Shown here one piece after another: positions 37,461-49,584 of a stretch of 64,000 bases of DNA. The translations under genes and the position numbers were made by a program. How positions within the stretch are numbered: position 1 is the stretch's first letter; each line of letters opens with the position of its first letter. The notes under the pieces were generated by a model. It saw only the letters and a program-made list of their open reading frames with translations. It was not told the DNA's origin and searched no databases. This DNA is from Marchantia polymorpha subsp. ruderalis (taxonomy: Eukaryota; Streptophyta; Marchantiopsida; Marchantiales; Marchantiaceae): NCBI GenBank assembly GCA_037833965.1, contig AP031353.1:11658501-11722500 (forward strand), read 5' to 3'.

Positions 37461-37598
37461 ATATCATTCTTCTATTTTAAACATGAATTATATGTTTCAA
37501 GGTTTCAATGAATTATATGTTTCAAGGTTTCATTTCCTACCAATTAGTTTTTTACATCATGTTTTCAATTATTTTTCAAATCATGTTTTCAAATTTCA
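37461..37598. other. AT-rich link with a 25-bp doublet
   Basis: atgaattatatgtttcaagg is tandemly doubled at about 37483-37531, and atcatgttttcaa occurs twice further on. It links the minisatellite to the mosaic locus. Confidence 0.6.
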
Positions 37599-37880
37599 TC
37601 TACGGGTTGAGTATGCACTCGGATGCCTCGCAGACTGTACTTAGAGCTCCGAGACTATGAGAGCCGGAGACATAATGAATGTCAATGTTCGGAGGAGCAG
37701 TATTGAGATGTCGACCTGCAAGACGAAGACTACGTTCGCATTATGGACACACGAATTCGTGAATTTGCTGCCCTGATCACCTCCGAGTCTCTGGACGAGC
37801 TGCCTTTCTTGCATGCTTGCCTTGAGGAGACTCTTCGGCTTCACCCCGCGGTGCCTCTTGTATTTCTCATGAGCCACATC
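37599..37880 (+). pseudogene. P450 exon 4 fragment (mosaic piece 1)
   Basis: Matches 35787-36068 of the P450. A 2-bp deletion (tcgcagactg against tcgcacagactg) and a TGA replacing a Ser codon in the QYSD motif break it. It ends at atgagccacatct, exactly where piece 2 begins. Confidence 0.85.
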
Positions 37881-37886
37881 TGGACC

Positions 37887-38303
37887 ACTAAAGAACTCCA
37901 CATTGAGCAACACTGCTCTGGAGTCCTATCGAATCCAGCATCGGTGAGAGCGAGAGAAACGTTCTTCCACAGAGCTTTCTTACTTTGACCACTTTGCACT
38001 TCAGCCTCCATGCCACTCCACACTTTTATCAACTCTAGAGTCTCAACAATTCTCCACTTTCGAATTCTCCTGCTTGGAGCCTCACTAGCCGATGTGGCGG
38101 CATCTGTCGTTGCTGTTGTCTCGGTAGTACTTGATTTAGATTCGGTTGTCTCAGATACAGATGGAAACTCGAGAGGAGTAACCTCAGAAACCACTGTGGT
38201 CTGGAATTCTTCTTCTGTTGGACAAAGCAAACATTAGTCACATAACACCACAAAACTTTGCTGGTCTGCAAATTTTCACGATTTAGCCCGCGACGCCTGA
38301 TTC
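37887..38303 (-). pseudogene. RNase J GT-1 exon fragment (mosaic piece 2)
   Basis: Collinear over 417 bp with 42048-42464, which contains most of exon 16 of the RNase J gene on the minus strand, plus the end of the preceding intron. The frame is still open with a few replacements (KVRS to KVWS, LEVPS to LEFPS), and it runs into antisense P450 sequence at the left junction. It lacks the exon's donor and all other RNase J exons, so it cannot encode the enzyme; by itself it could encode a GT-1/trihelix-like domain. Confidence 0.87.
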
Positions 38304-39593
38304 TTGTTGTGGCCATTTCGCTGTATGATAAAAGAATCAGACTGATTGAGTGCCCGTGATTTGCTACCCCAGGACGAATCCAACATACAAGACTGGGAGT
38401 GAGCTTCTTACGACTCACTTTTCTGTTATGTTACAGGGGCCTTGAAGATACAAGTGACTCGGCAGCAGTCACATGGTGACAGACCAGCATTTTGTCTTCA
38501 GGTCCCGAGGAAGCCTGCGTTGAACGCGTAAGTTTTATCAAGCAAATAGCATTCAGTCTGCGACTGCGATTTGATGATAAGATCTTCAGAGCTTCAATCC
38601 ATGTTGTGTCAGTACGCCGTTCAACAGTGATTGGATGGTACTGCTTGGCTTGGCAAATCAACCTCTCTATGCTTTGCCTCGCATGTCTGGATTGTTGGCA
38701 TCCTTCTCCAGTTCTTCTCCTGTTTTATAGCCACCCACAAGATAACCCATGCAGTGTTCGTCTAAAATTGAGCAGCGTCGGTAGAAAGGCAAATCGCCGG
38801 TTACAAGCACGGCACTGAATAGTCATTAACTGATTTATTTGCCACACTGACCTCTAGTTTGCAATTCTAGAAATCATCTCCAATTTAGGATATTTCAATA
38901 TAAAGAGATATTTAGGATATCTCTTTATGGGCCGACAGATTCCTTTCAGATAGCGCGACAGGTTTGCAACCTCTTGCTGAATGAGAGACTTCAAGCTGCA
39001 AGCTGATAATAGTCGTCAGAATATGTATGTCTATGTCCGCTCAAGCAAAGACAGCTGTGCAGCCAGCCACCAAAGCTCCGACGATCATCAATGCTCGGGA
39101 CCGCAGGCTGGAAGCATCGGAAGGAGAAGGAGAAGTCGAGGGAGGAGGAGAATCAGTTGGTGCGGAGATGGGAGGAGCAGCAGTTGGTGAAGAGACGGGA
39201 CCTGGTCCAGGAGAATAAGAGGTTGGAGATGGGGAAGGAGAAGGAGAGGGAGTGGCAGATGGAGGGGAAGAGGAGTTTGCAGCCAAAACTTGCACATGCA
39301 TCTTCATGAATCCGCTGTCGGAGTGGCCTGGAACGCCGCAGATGAAGCCAAAGTACCCGGATCTGACCAAGGTAAAATTTGCACCCACCGTCTGGTATTG
39401 CACAATTGGATTGTTCAAGTTACAGCTTTCCACGTCCGCTTTGGTCACTTCTAAAACATTGTGGCTGCTGTCGTGATCGAAATTTGCAGAGACATCGAGC
39501 TCGTGGTCACAAGGTCATCGAGCAAAGATGTTTCAGAGCGGATCAAAACATGTCGGAAAAGTGATCATGTTGCACGTAAGTTAAGATTTCTGC
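38303..39593 (-). pseudogene. Inverted copy of phytocyanin 3 exon 2 and 3' flank (mosaic piece 3)
   Basis: The reverse complement of 20383-21660. The exon 2 frame (39041-39448 and upstream) is open but lacks exon 1; its acceptor has changed from ctgcag to ctgcaa, and the conserved GHC has become GHS, losing a disulfide cysteine. It includes a newly formed 12-bp-arm palindrome at 38900-38928 and a 9-bp inverted repeat (ctgattctt / aagaatcag) at its left junction. Confidence 0.88.
38900..38928. repeat. Perfect hairpin, 12-bp arms, absent from the source segment
   Basis: ataaagagatat (38900-38911) pairs with 38917-38928, loop ttagg. At the matching place in the source (about 21062-21090, reversed) only the right arm word ctctttat is present, so the palindrome arose after duplication. 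Confidence 0.87.
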
Positions 39594-40440
39594 CTTTCTT
39601 GCATGCTTGCCTTGAGAAGACCCTTCGACTTCACCCCGCAGTGCCTCTTGTATGTCTCATGAGCCACATCTTCCTTCATCTTCATCATTGTACACCTCGA
39701 TTTCGGATCTATTGAGGGCAATATCATAACGTGGCTAGACATAGGCCCACTTAATGAGGAGACTCGACCTTTCAACAGATTATATGGTGACCAATTGCCA
39801 CGACATGAATCTGATTCATATAGATTGGTAAGGTGTTGTAACCAGCGGTGCATCCCTTCGTGCAGGACCCCAGGGACATAGAAGAAGACGACACACTTCC
39901 AGCAGGAGAAGTCTTCATAAGCAGCAAGAAAGGGAACGTAGTCTTCATTGCACCATATTCTATGGCTCGAATGACGTCTATATGGGGTCCGGACGCTGCA
40001 CAGTTCAACCCAGATCGTTGGCTGCAGAGTGGCAAACTGGAGCCAGCATCTGACAGCAAGCTCGTGACGTTCCAAGTGGGTTCCCTGATTTTTATCACCA
40101 GATTTGAAACGCATTCAGTTTGAGTTATCATAGGGAGTCAGAGACTGCTCACCTTCACCGTCAGAGATTGCTGGCTCGACAAAGTCTAGGCTAGAATGAT
40201 ACTTTCTCGCTATTGGTTTAGTCCGTTCGAGCTAGAAAATGTGAAATGATGTTAGACCTGAAGACATTTGTGATATATGTGCAGGCGGGTCTTATACTGG
40301 CGCTATTCTGGTTCGGTTTTTCGAATTTATCTGCGCGTGTCCCGTCAATCGTCCTCCCGAATATCGTTTGACGTCCAGCTTGGTGATGGAGAGCGGCGTG
40401 TGTATCCTAGTTTGAAGGAGAAAATGAGAACTACTAGAAA
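39593..40440 (+). pseudogene. P450 3' fragment, exon 4 end to exon 6 (mosaic piece 4)
   Basis: Matches 35993 to about 36980. Exon 5 (39866-40075) is intact with good splice sites, but exon 6 (from about 40287) has lost about 42 bp between two gct triplets and is out of frame. It repeats about 82 bp already present at 37800-37880, with at least five differences, several of them G to A or C to T. Confidence 0.87.
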
Positions 40441-41684
40441 ATAGTAGACATATTTGTTTCGGAGGAACGTCTGGTCGTTCCAGTTTAGATAGGCTTCTGG
40501 TACGTGGTTACATGCTTGTGCCGTTTTTGAATTACATATAGATCAAACTCCTGCTTATTCATCAATTTGAAAGCCCTTCACGTATTTAATGCGATCATGT
40601 TCTTGCATGCTGTGCGCTTTACTTGCCCGGATTCTGTTCATGATCATTATGTCCACATGCATGTCTACCACGAAGTTCTATAGTACGAAGAAAAAGAGCC
40701 TTCTTGCGGCCGTCCATCCTATGAAGACAGGGTTGAATCCTAATTAGCATCCTCCTCATCAGTGGCTTGGCTCATTTTGACGTGCAGGCCGCTTACGTAC
40801 ACAGTGAAAAATCAGAGTGGTTACACACGAAGTATGCAAGATGTGAACTTCCGGACGGAAGTATGCTGGAAATAGTGAACGTGCGAACCAAAATAGATGA
40901 CCAACCAATACGGAATAGTGATAATCGTTAAAGCTCACCCCACCATGAAACACAAAAAGATCCGATACATTTTGCCTGGGTCACAGGCAATGTAAGCCTC
41001 AACTGGGATACAACATTGATAGAGATATCAATGTTGTATCCCAGTTGAGGCCTACAATCCCACAATGAAGAACTTCTACATTCTTATGAAATTCAGAACT
41101 CCTGAGATTAGAGCATTGCATGCCCCTTCCTGACAAACAATATCAAAAGAACAAGTCCCATGTCTTGCGCCGGAAACGGCCATATTTTCCTGAATCAATG
41201 TGCAGGCTGTCCCCAAAAGGACACCTCGCATGTACATTGTAAATGATATACTTTTGTACATAGAAAGAATAGCGTATCAGAATGACACTGGGAGATAATC
41301 TCTGATTCTACTGTTGTTTCGAGGTAGAGGATTCGAGGGGTCAGTTCATCCCTCAGCTAATGTAGAGGTTCTTTATTTGCCAACTCCAAGGAAACGAGCA
41401 AGCTAGCAGATTCTTGGACGCAGGGTACGAGGAGGTAAACTGACACCACCACAAATCAATGAACTCTTCGAATTCGTGCTGCTGTGGCATTGAGAATCCT
41501 CAGCCTGGCCGAATCTTCAACCCCCTCGTGCGTAAGGCTTCATAACACGAAGCTTTACCAACGAGGCTTCCCAGCTATGTGGGAACTGTGGACTTTGATT
41601 CAGAGGCAGTCAAGATGATGGAGACGCGCAGTTTCGAGAGGCATCGTGTGCTGTGGGTGAAATCATTTGAAACAGCAGTCGACT
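40441..41684. other. Spacer between mosaic locus and RNase J 3' end
   Basis: No gene is supported. It contains the 25-bp-arm hairpin at 40996-41051, and probably the RNase J 3' UTR at its right end. Confidence 0.5.
40996..41051. repeat. Perfect hairpin, 25-bp arms, 6-nt loop
   Basis: The arm at 40996-41020 (begins gcctcaactgggata) is the exact reverse complement of 41027-41051; the loop is agagat. This is the longest perfect-arm hairpin in the window. It is not a terminator context, and the length is too large for chance. Confidence 0.92.
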
Positions 41685-44600
41685 TCAGTTGGCAGCTACT
41701 TGAGGAGTATCTGGATTAGTTCTAATGAGTTCCCTTCTAATTGCCATAGCCTTCTCCATAGCATCCAAATATGTCCATGGTTTCTCGGAAACAACACCTG
41801 ACTTTGTGTCCTCTGAAACGATCTGCACATTACATTCGAAGTGCTTAGAACTGACTCGACTGCTTCCCTGAACCAGGAATTACACGACCGTACAAGCGTA
41901 AGCTAAAAGGAATCTGAAGGCACCTTCCTGAAACTGATACACGGGTGAGACTACAAATCGATAGGGTGCTGAAGCGCCAAATTCTCTACAACTAAAAACT
42001 TTTTTTAAAAAACAAATGTCACGAGTTTACTCACTTCGTATTTCTTGACTAAAGAACTCCACATTGAGCAACACTGCTCTGGAGTCCTATCGAATCCAGC
42101 ATCGGTGAGAGCGAGAGAAACGTTCTTCCACAGAGCTTTCTTACTTTGACCACTTTGCACTTCAGCCTCCATGCCACTACGCACTTTTATCAACTCTAGA
42201 GTTTCAACAATTCTCCACTTTCGAATTCTCCTGCTTGGAGCCTCACTAGCCGATGTGGCGGCATCTGTCGCTGCTGTTGTCTCGGTAGTACTTGATTTAG
42301 ATTCGGTTGTCTCAGATACAGATGGAACCTCGAGAGGAGTCACCTCAGAAACCACTGTTGTTTGGACTTCTTCTTCTGTTGAACAAAGCAAACATAAGTC
42401 ACACAACACCACAAAACGTTGCTGATCTGTAAATTTTCAGGATTTAGCCCACGACGCCTGATTCGAATCATACAGCCTCTTATCACTACATTCTGTCCCG
42501 ATCCACCGTCTTCGTGGTGATGCTAAACGACTTGCTATTGGAATGCATTATTTAGTCAAACTTCAACGTGATTAAAGCCAAGCACATTGGAGGACCATCA
42601 TCAGAAAACAATCATCTACTACATGTAACCAAAACTGGAGACTAGTACATATATTTAGAAAGAGAAGAACTAACTACAGTCATGGAATCAGCCACTCACC
42701 AGTTTGGTCGTCAACTGGAGAAGATACTGTAACTGCTGTGCTTCTGGCTTCTACTTCCTCTGAGTCCTTGCGTTTTGTTGGTGACTTTACAGTGCCGTTG
42801 TTTTGAGGGACAAACTTTCCAAACCTATGAGGTGCAGGAGGTGGTGCTACGACTTTTGTAGTAACTTTACTCGGTGGAGCCGAATTCGGGGAGGCCTCAC
42901 TGGCAATCACAATTACCTCCGGTCTCCTGTTTATGTACTTTTGAGCGGCCTTTTTTATTGCGGTGCCTATCTTACGCTCAATCTGGGGAAGCGTTGAATC
43001 CAAATAGCAGCTCGCGAGCGCGCCATCCACAGCCTGACGAAGATAGTCAAGAAGCCTTCCTCCATCAATCCACATGCAGCGCGTTGTGATACGAACCCGA
43101 CCCCTCAGTCCCATTCCTTCCTGGTCATAGGAGTCTTGGTCGTTCTCTGCGTCGGCTGGAGCTACTGTCGGATCTCTAAAGATCTCGACACTGTTGAACA
43201 ATACCATCGCCAATGGAGACAAAAATAAACATCAAGGTATCGTCAGTTTCAGCCGACTGGGCTACTTCCAACGCTCAATTCATGGCAGAGGTCATGGAGA
43301 GATTGCATCATTGTGTTTGTATGTGACCGTGTTCTGCGTTTGAATCGCTCGGCCCCATGAGGATTCAATTGAATCAGAAGTGCGGGGTTCCACATAGACA
43401 TACCTGGCAACAACAAGGCCTTCCAAAGCTACTTGCATACGCTCCTGGACACACAAATCGGCTGCTGTTCCAAATGCTCTATCCCCGTCATTATACATCA
43501 ACTGTGTAGACATTCCGGTGTTAGATGCAGGAAATAGGGCTAGTGCAGGCGAACAAGATTCTGCAAGTTTCATACGACAGATTCAGATGAAATTTCCCAG
43601 ACTAAGGCAATGTCAGTGCATGCCTTCGTAGTCCGTTCCATTCGACAACGTTTGTTCCATGAAGGAAACATGGATAGAAACTTACCTTCAAATTCTCTCT
43701 TCCTAATGCAGAAAAGCCACTTGAAAGAACCCGCCCATTTCGAAGAGGAGAAACCCCGAGCATTTCTCCATTTTTAATGACCTGTCATTGAAGTAGGTAC
43801 ACAGATGGCCCTGAATGAGATTTGCAATAAGCCAAAAGGTTTGATCTGGAGCTGGTGAGCATGCAACCAGAGAACGATATTGGCAATACACAGGGACGCA
43901 AGCGCAATTAAGGTTCTACTCGAGTCGAGACGTACGCGTAGAACTTTTCGCTCTCACAAAACAAAGAACGACACTAGCCAGGTGAACTTATTCGACGAGT
44001 GGAGTGCGATACGGGAACGTAAAAGGACTATTTTTCAAACTGATATTGCTCTCAATGGATTATTGACAGCTTTGAGCTTACAGTTGTGTGTCTAATCCCA
44101 TTGGCTTTGCCAAGAAGCTCGTGTTCTTTGAGAAACGCAAATTCACCATGGACGGGTAGAAAGTGTTGTGGTTTCACCAGTCTTAAAACCTCCTCCTGCA
44201 ATCAAGAATAGCCAGCCTTTAGATCCTTACTAGAGATTGAAAAAAGTGCGGCAACTTGTAACAGCATTTACAGGTAAAAATGACTTTACTGAAGAACATA
44301 AGCCCTACATTTATGGAAAATGCTGAGAACTGAAAGGTGCATGTATATTCTTAAGAAGAAGCACATTAAAGGTTGCGAGATAAGTATTAGGTCAAACTGT
44401 ACCAGCTCCCCCCGATATGCGTGACCGGAAGTATGGAGATTTTCTCCTCTTCCCTGGATGATAGTAGGCCCAAGTTCTGCTATTCGATTCATCATCCGGA
44501 CAACTCTGGTTTCATTTCCCGGGATCATCTGCCGGAGTGCATTAAAATAAAAATGTCAATTTGTAGCACTGGTTCAATAAGAAGCGAAATCAAAGTACTA

Positions 44601-47600
44601 GCATCCACGCCGGTAATTTTATTCTTTATGTACCTTGTCCTTCGATGTAAATGGTGAAAAAATGGTTTATCAGTAGATGGACAAATCCAAAAATTACCTT
44701 TGCGGAGTACAGAACCAAGTCGTCTTTGTTGAGTTTCAACGACCGACTTGTTCCAAAAGATGCCAAGTTCAACGCTGCGCGCGGCTCTGCCTGCATGCGA
44801 ACATCAGATCAGCTGTTTTTCTCATGTCAAACAGGACAGCATTCCTTCTTCGAAACTGATATATAATTTGTAGAAAAATTGATCCTTCAATTGCGACTAA
44901 ATAATCGGTATTAAATGCTATGTAGACCTTAACAACGGGACCAAAGGACACTTTACCACTCGTAACCTATAAATGCTTCCCGTGCAAATGGTAAGAATTT
45001 TGGGTGTCCGACGGGGAAATGTAAAGTAGGTGCTGGTTTTTTCAGTCTGTACAATGCGCGCAAAAGATATCTTTACAAGCCCTTTGTGAAATTTATGGGA
45101 AATAATTCGACCAAGGCAGAAGATCACATGGAGCTGCTTGTTGAAGAACTAAAACAAACCTGTGACCCAGTAGTGACGATCAACAGATCTCTTGGTGAGT
45201 ACGCTCCCATGTCTTCAGCTTTCACCTGATGATGGCGACCGATAAAATAATATTTAGTTTTTCGACAGAAAATAGCAGGGTGGCTTTTGAACACCAAAAC
45301 CCACAACATCCTGCAAATATGCTTTCTTACTTATCTAACAAGAAAGATTTGCGTTCAGATACGTAGACTGTTTAACACCAGAGTGTCCTTCATTTTTAAA
45401 AAATCATTCAAATGCTTCAATACTATGATGTCCACAACAGGTGTAACTAGAAAGGTGTGCCAAAAGCCGATCATACTAACCAAAAGCGAAGGGTCAAATG
45501 GAGCTTGTCCATCTTTCCAGGCTGCATCCAGGTAGGTCTTCAATGAAACACCAATGAAAACCTGAATAAGAATGAACCAAAAGATGAACCCTAATCAGTC
45601 AAACAAAGCACTACCTCTTGGCAAATAAAAATACTTTTATATCTCAGACTAAAAACAATATCTTTTGATGAATTTGTTCTCAACTTAAAAATTTTGTTCT
45701 GTTATTTTGTCCTTCAAAATAGATAGGTTTTCGTAACGGAAAGTTTTTTCAGGCGTCACTGGTACATGAAGCACGAGTTTCTTCTCTCGAGATAGAGGCA
45801 AGCGAAGACCGTGGATACATTCGAATGCAGGGTTAGACTTGATCGGACGAACGTTTACAAGGGTTAGGTGAAGATTATAAGCTACTGGAACCTACTGGTG
45901 AGAGGTCATACCAGCTTTCGTCCTGAGGCTTCTGCAGCTTCCTTGACACTACCTAGTCGGTGAACATTGGAGGCGAACTGAGTGGTGATAACACGTCCTT
46001 TGGCAGAATAAATTCGCTGCATTAACGCCTTAGCTACATCTGCCTCGCTCGTAGTCCTTCCGGGTGACAAGACATTTGTCGAGTCGCTCATCATCTGCCA
46101 TCAAGATAAAAAGTACTACCTGTGTTACACACCGATGCTCTGGGAAAGTGCTCAATAAAAATAGTCAACCTTCTGTCTACAATCCAAACAACACAAAATA
46201 ACAGAAAGGTGCCATTTCGATGACTTTTCCAGCGTCCACAAGTCCAGAGGAATTCCAAAAGGGCAACCGATAACCTGCATGAGTGCGCAATCTCAGGAGA
46301 GCTTCTTGGTGCTTACCAGAGTAACACCCTCCTTTGCCAATTGCTCCAGAGCAACCCGATCAAAGATGTTGCCATCAACAGGGGATTCATCGATCTGCGT
46401 ATCCAAACTGGTAATTAGAAGACGAAATTTCAAAGGAACAGCAATCGCTGAGACCGATGTCAAACGAATGAACCACACAACTTGCAAGGTTGGGGTTACT
46501 GAAGCTAGTAGGATGAGTTTTTGACAAAGCTCTGCCTACCTTCCAGTCACCTGTATGAAAAATGGTACCATCTTGGCAGCGCAATACCAAGCCACAGCAG
46601 TCCGGAATGGAGTGGGTAACACGAATGGGTTCAACTTCAAAGGGCCCAGCTTGAAACCGTCCTCGCATACTAACTGTTTTACATCGCCCTTCAAATGGTA
46701 TATTGTGCTCCTTCAATCTTGCTTTGATCAGCTGTTCAAATCAAAGATAACAGCTTAGTTCCTTGACAACCAAAATTCTAGCTTGCTTGCTTGCTGATCA
46801 TGCTTCCCAATTCGACCTTACTTATATTCTCGAAATCAGATTTTCGATCGAGATCATTGACTCTTTAGTATCAACACCAACCTGCATGGTGAACCCTGTT
46901 GAATATATAGGGGTTTTGGGATCCAGCGCAGGAACGACCTGTACAACCACGACAAGCAGTTGGTAACATGCCGAGATCAAAGCGAAAGAGTGTACACGGA
47001 CATGAGCATACAGTCCATCGGTTGTTCACATCTCTGCTAACAGAGACTTCAACAGGGAAACATACCCAAGGCAAAGCACCAATATGATCTTCATGACCGT
47101 GAGTGATGACGAGAGCCTCAATTTTGTGTGCCCACCGCCGAATGAAAGCCGTGTCCGGCAACACTTTCTGAACTCCGAGCTCATCGAAACTGCAGAGCAC
47201 AGGAAGCCATCATCTGGTCAGATTTTCTAGGAAATGCAACTGTATCACAAGCCCCAGACATCCGCAGATACCAGAACACGTGAATTCGACAAGCCAAACT
47301 TCCTGAGATGCCATCACGGGCTGGAGGGTTTAAAACTTCCAAACATGCAATAAGGTGTTAGTGAAAACATGTGCAGCCGTCAGTGAATTTTTCTAAATCC
47401 CTACGAGAGCAGAACTGAGCGCCGTGGTTTTGGACGGCCATGTTCGGTGGTAAAGAACCCGCGGGCTTTGGAGATGGATGAGGTTGGAATGAAATGAACG
47501 TACTCTGGGAACATGAGTCCAGCATCAATCATGATGTAGCGGTCATAGTTGCCTACGAGCATGCAGTTCATGCCTATTTCTCCGAGTCCTCCAATGGGGA

Positions 47601-48101
47601 GAACGCGCAAGGGTGGCCCTTCAGCGCCTTCATGAAATGCTTTCATTTTCCTCTGCACGGCATCATCTCTGCTACGATTCGCTCCTTCTGCATTACCCCT
47701 GTACCGCCTACTTTCTCTAGGAGCTTGCCTGGTTGCTGAAGCTCGAATTTTATTAAACCCATTTCTTTCCCGCCTCGATTCTAGAATTATTTCATGGAAA
47801 CTACCTCCTCCGAATTTCCCCTGCAGAAAAACCTCTCGTGTCAGATGACCGGCCGACAGAACGCTCCGGCACAAATGTGCATTGTTCGTGTGCGTTTGAG
47901 CCCGAGGGCATGGAATTTCATGACAGAGGTGAGGGGACGAAATTGCGCGAAGGAGCCAATTGGAAAATCACAGCTTCAAATCCAACTCAAAGGTCGAAAC
48001 AGACTCACCAGAAACGCGAGATTCGACGCAGGCAAGGCGTGCGCCATGACCGGCGAGCCGCAACTGCATCCGAGGAACGCACTCCTCAGAGGAGCGCCCA
48101 T
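41685..48101 (-). CDS. RNJ: Chloroplast ribonuclease J with C-terminal GT-1 (trihelix) domain
   Basis: Seventeen exons whose phases all agree: 48009-48101, 47504-47820, 47066-47189, 46882-46938, 46540-46731, 46317-46394, 45912-46094, 45481-45561, 45160-45225, 44698-44790, 44403-44528, 44082-44195, 43686-43781, 43404-43501, 42700-43190, 42031-42375, 41685-41812 (2682 nt, 893 aa). A transit-like start ([20 protein letters not shown]) precedes a metallo-beta-lactamase core with HGHEDH at about residues 167-172, the beta-CASP region ([29 protein letters not shown]) and [12 protein letters not shown]...HFLPVHGE. The C-terminus carries a GT-1/trihelix domain with its three Trp (KWRIVE, ALWKNV, SMWSSL) at about 785-850, the known plant-specific addition. 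RNase J matures and quality-controls plastid RNAs (endo- and 5'-exonuclease). The last donor could be 42031 or 42035; 42031 keeps the frame. Confidence 0.93.
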
Positions 48102-49584
48102 GACTCTGCCGCGACAAAACTTCTGAAAAGCCCAAAACCCCAAAACCCCGCCACGCTCTTCTTCTTCTTCCTCCTCCTCCTCCTCCTCCTCCTCGTCTTC
48201 GACAGTTCGCTGGGCTTTTCAATTCCGCTACTGCTTCGACTTTCGAGGGGCTCGATTCATTCGGGGAGGGGGGAGCGCAGCGAGCGAGGGAAAATCCGAG
48301 CTCTCAAGCAGTGCCCATCGCAGCTGAGCGACTGCTGAAGCTGAAGCTGAGGCTGTGGACGGTGGGATTTGCGCTGTGCTGAATCTTGACTACTTGGCAC
48401 TCACGCGCTCGTCCTCCGTGCATTCGAACATTATCCACACCGAGATTCCTCGTCTCGTGTCGTAGCTGCCCTCGAAGTCCTCTCTCGTGCCTTTCAATAT
48501 GCTCTCGCTCAGGATAACTTGCCCAGGAAAGGCCACCCCAAGGCCCCTTCCTTCTTCTCTTCTCTTCTCTTCCCTTCTCCTTCCCAATTGTTTTCCAAAA
48601 ATTACTCCCACGAATTATCCCCCAACAAGACTAAGGGCCTTCATCTTTCCGAGGGATTGATTGATTTTTTTATGAGCTTCATTCGTAGTCCATCTTTCCT
48701 TGTACACAAATTAAAAAGTGAGATAGTAGGGGGACTATTCCCCTCGTCCTGGGCTCGATGGATGTCATCTGAACTTGCGTGAAGTGCCAATCACAAGAAA
48801 CAAAGTGCACATGTTCTTTCGAGATTCAGATTTGTTGTCGAAGCCTGAGATTTGGCATTTGGCATGCTCTACCTCGTGTGGTGCAATGGATTACAAGTGA
48901 CAATTTTTAAGTGCTGACCATTTGGCTGCTGGTATAAAAGACTTATAAAGGACCAAAGAAGCGGTCTGATCCAAGGAAGAGGATCCTTGCTCACAATCTT
49001 AAGGAGGCATTCATTCCGAATGAATGCGACGAATGAATCATTCGTCGCCAGCACTCTCTCTTTGGGCTAAGTACAAGAAGTAGAATCGAATCGAGTTCGA
49101 TTTACTGCAGCCGTCACTTTGTCCTCCATCCCTTGATGTCCATTTGTACACGTACTGCGGCCATGGATGTATTCTCGCCGCTTCGCTTTCGCTTTCGCAA
49201 CAACTGCGGTGGCTATCGCTAGATTTGGCGGCATTTTTGGCGGCAGTGCTGGAGGAGGAGGGATTCACTAAGTCGCAGTTGCGTGAAAGGGGCTAAGCTA
49301 GAGCCCCATTCAGGATAGAGAAACGCGGAATGCGCCGCCAATGGAGCTGCGGGAGTTCGCAATTCGGCCCACGTGGAATTGCGAAGCGAGGTGCCAATTC
49401 CGTGCCTCGAGAAAGCGAGCGAGCGATCGAGAGAGAGAGAGAGAGCTTTTGCAGATTCTTCGCGGTGCCGGGATCGGGCCAATCTCGTGGGGCAGCAAGC
49501 AGGAGCTTCGTGATTTCTATCTCCGAGCTCTGGGGACTTTGAGCTGAGCTGAGCAGAGCAGAGCGGTGCAGAGCTCGATTGACC
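48102..49584. promoter_or_regulatory. Shared upstream region of the divergent RNase J and plastid membrane-protein genes
   Basis: A 1.5-kb head-to-head interval between two plastid-protein genes. It holds a (ttc)n(ctc)n pyrimidine tract at about 48160-48200 (just 5' of RNase J, probably 5' UTR or core promoter), a CTTCT-rich tract near 48548-48585, two adjacent palindromes at 49007-49048, and a (ga)n tract at about 49429-49445 in the probable 5' UTR of the right-hand gene. No coding exon is supported. Confidence 0.5.
49007..49048. repeat. Two overlapping perfect palindromes in the divergent promoter region
   Basis: gcattcattc-c-gaatgaatgc (49007-49027) and gcgacgaatga-a-tcattcgtcgc (49026-49048) share two bases. 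Both have a single-base centre. Confidence 0.88.

Noticed and set aside
37887..39593. Helitron or Pack-MULE explanation of the mosaic
   Set aside because: No CTRR end with hairpin, no terminal inverted repeats and no short target-site duplication seen; instead an 82-bp overlap of host sequence. Not fully excluded.
42005..43222. Separate trihelix transcription-factor gene
   Set aside because: Splice phases connect it without a break to the metallo-beta-lactamase exons up to 48101, and plant RNase J is known to end in a GT-1 domain.
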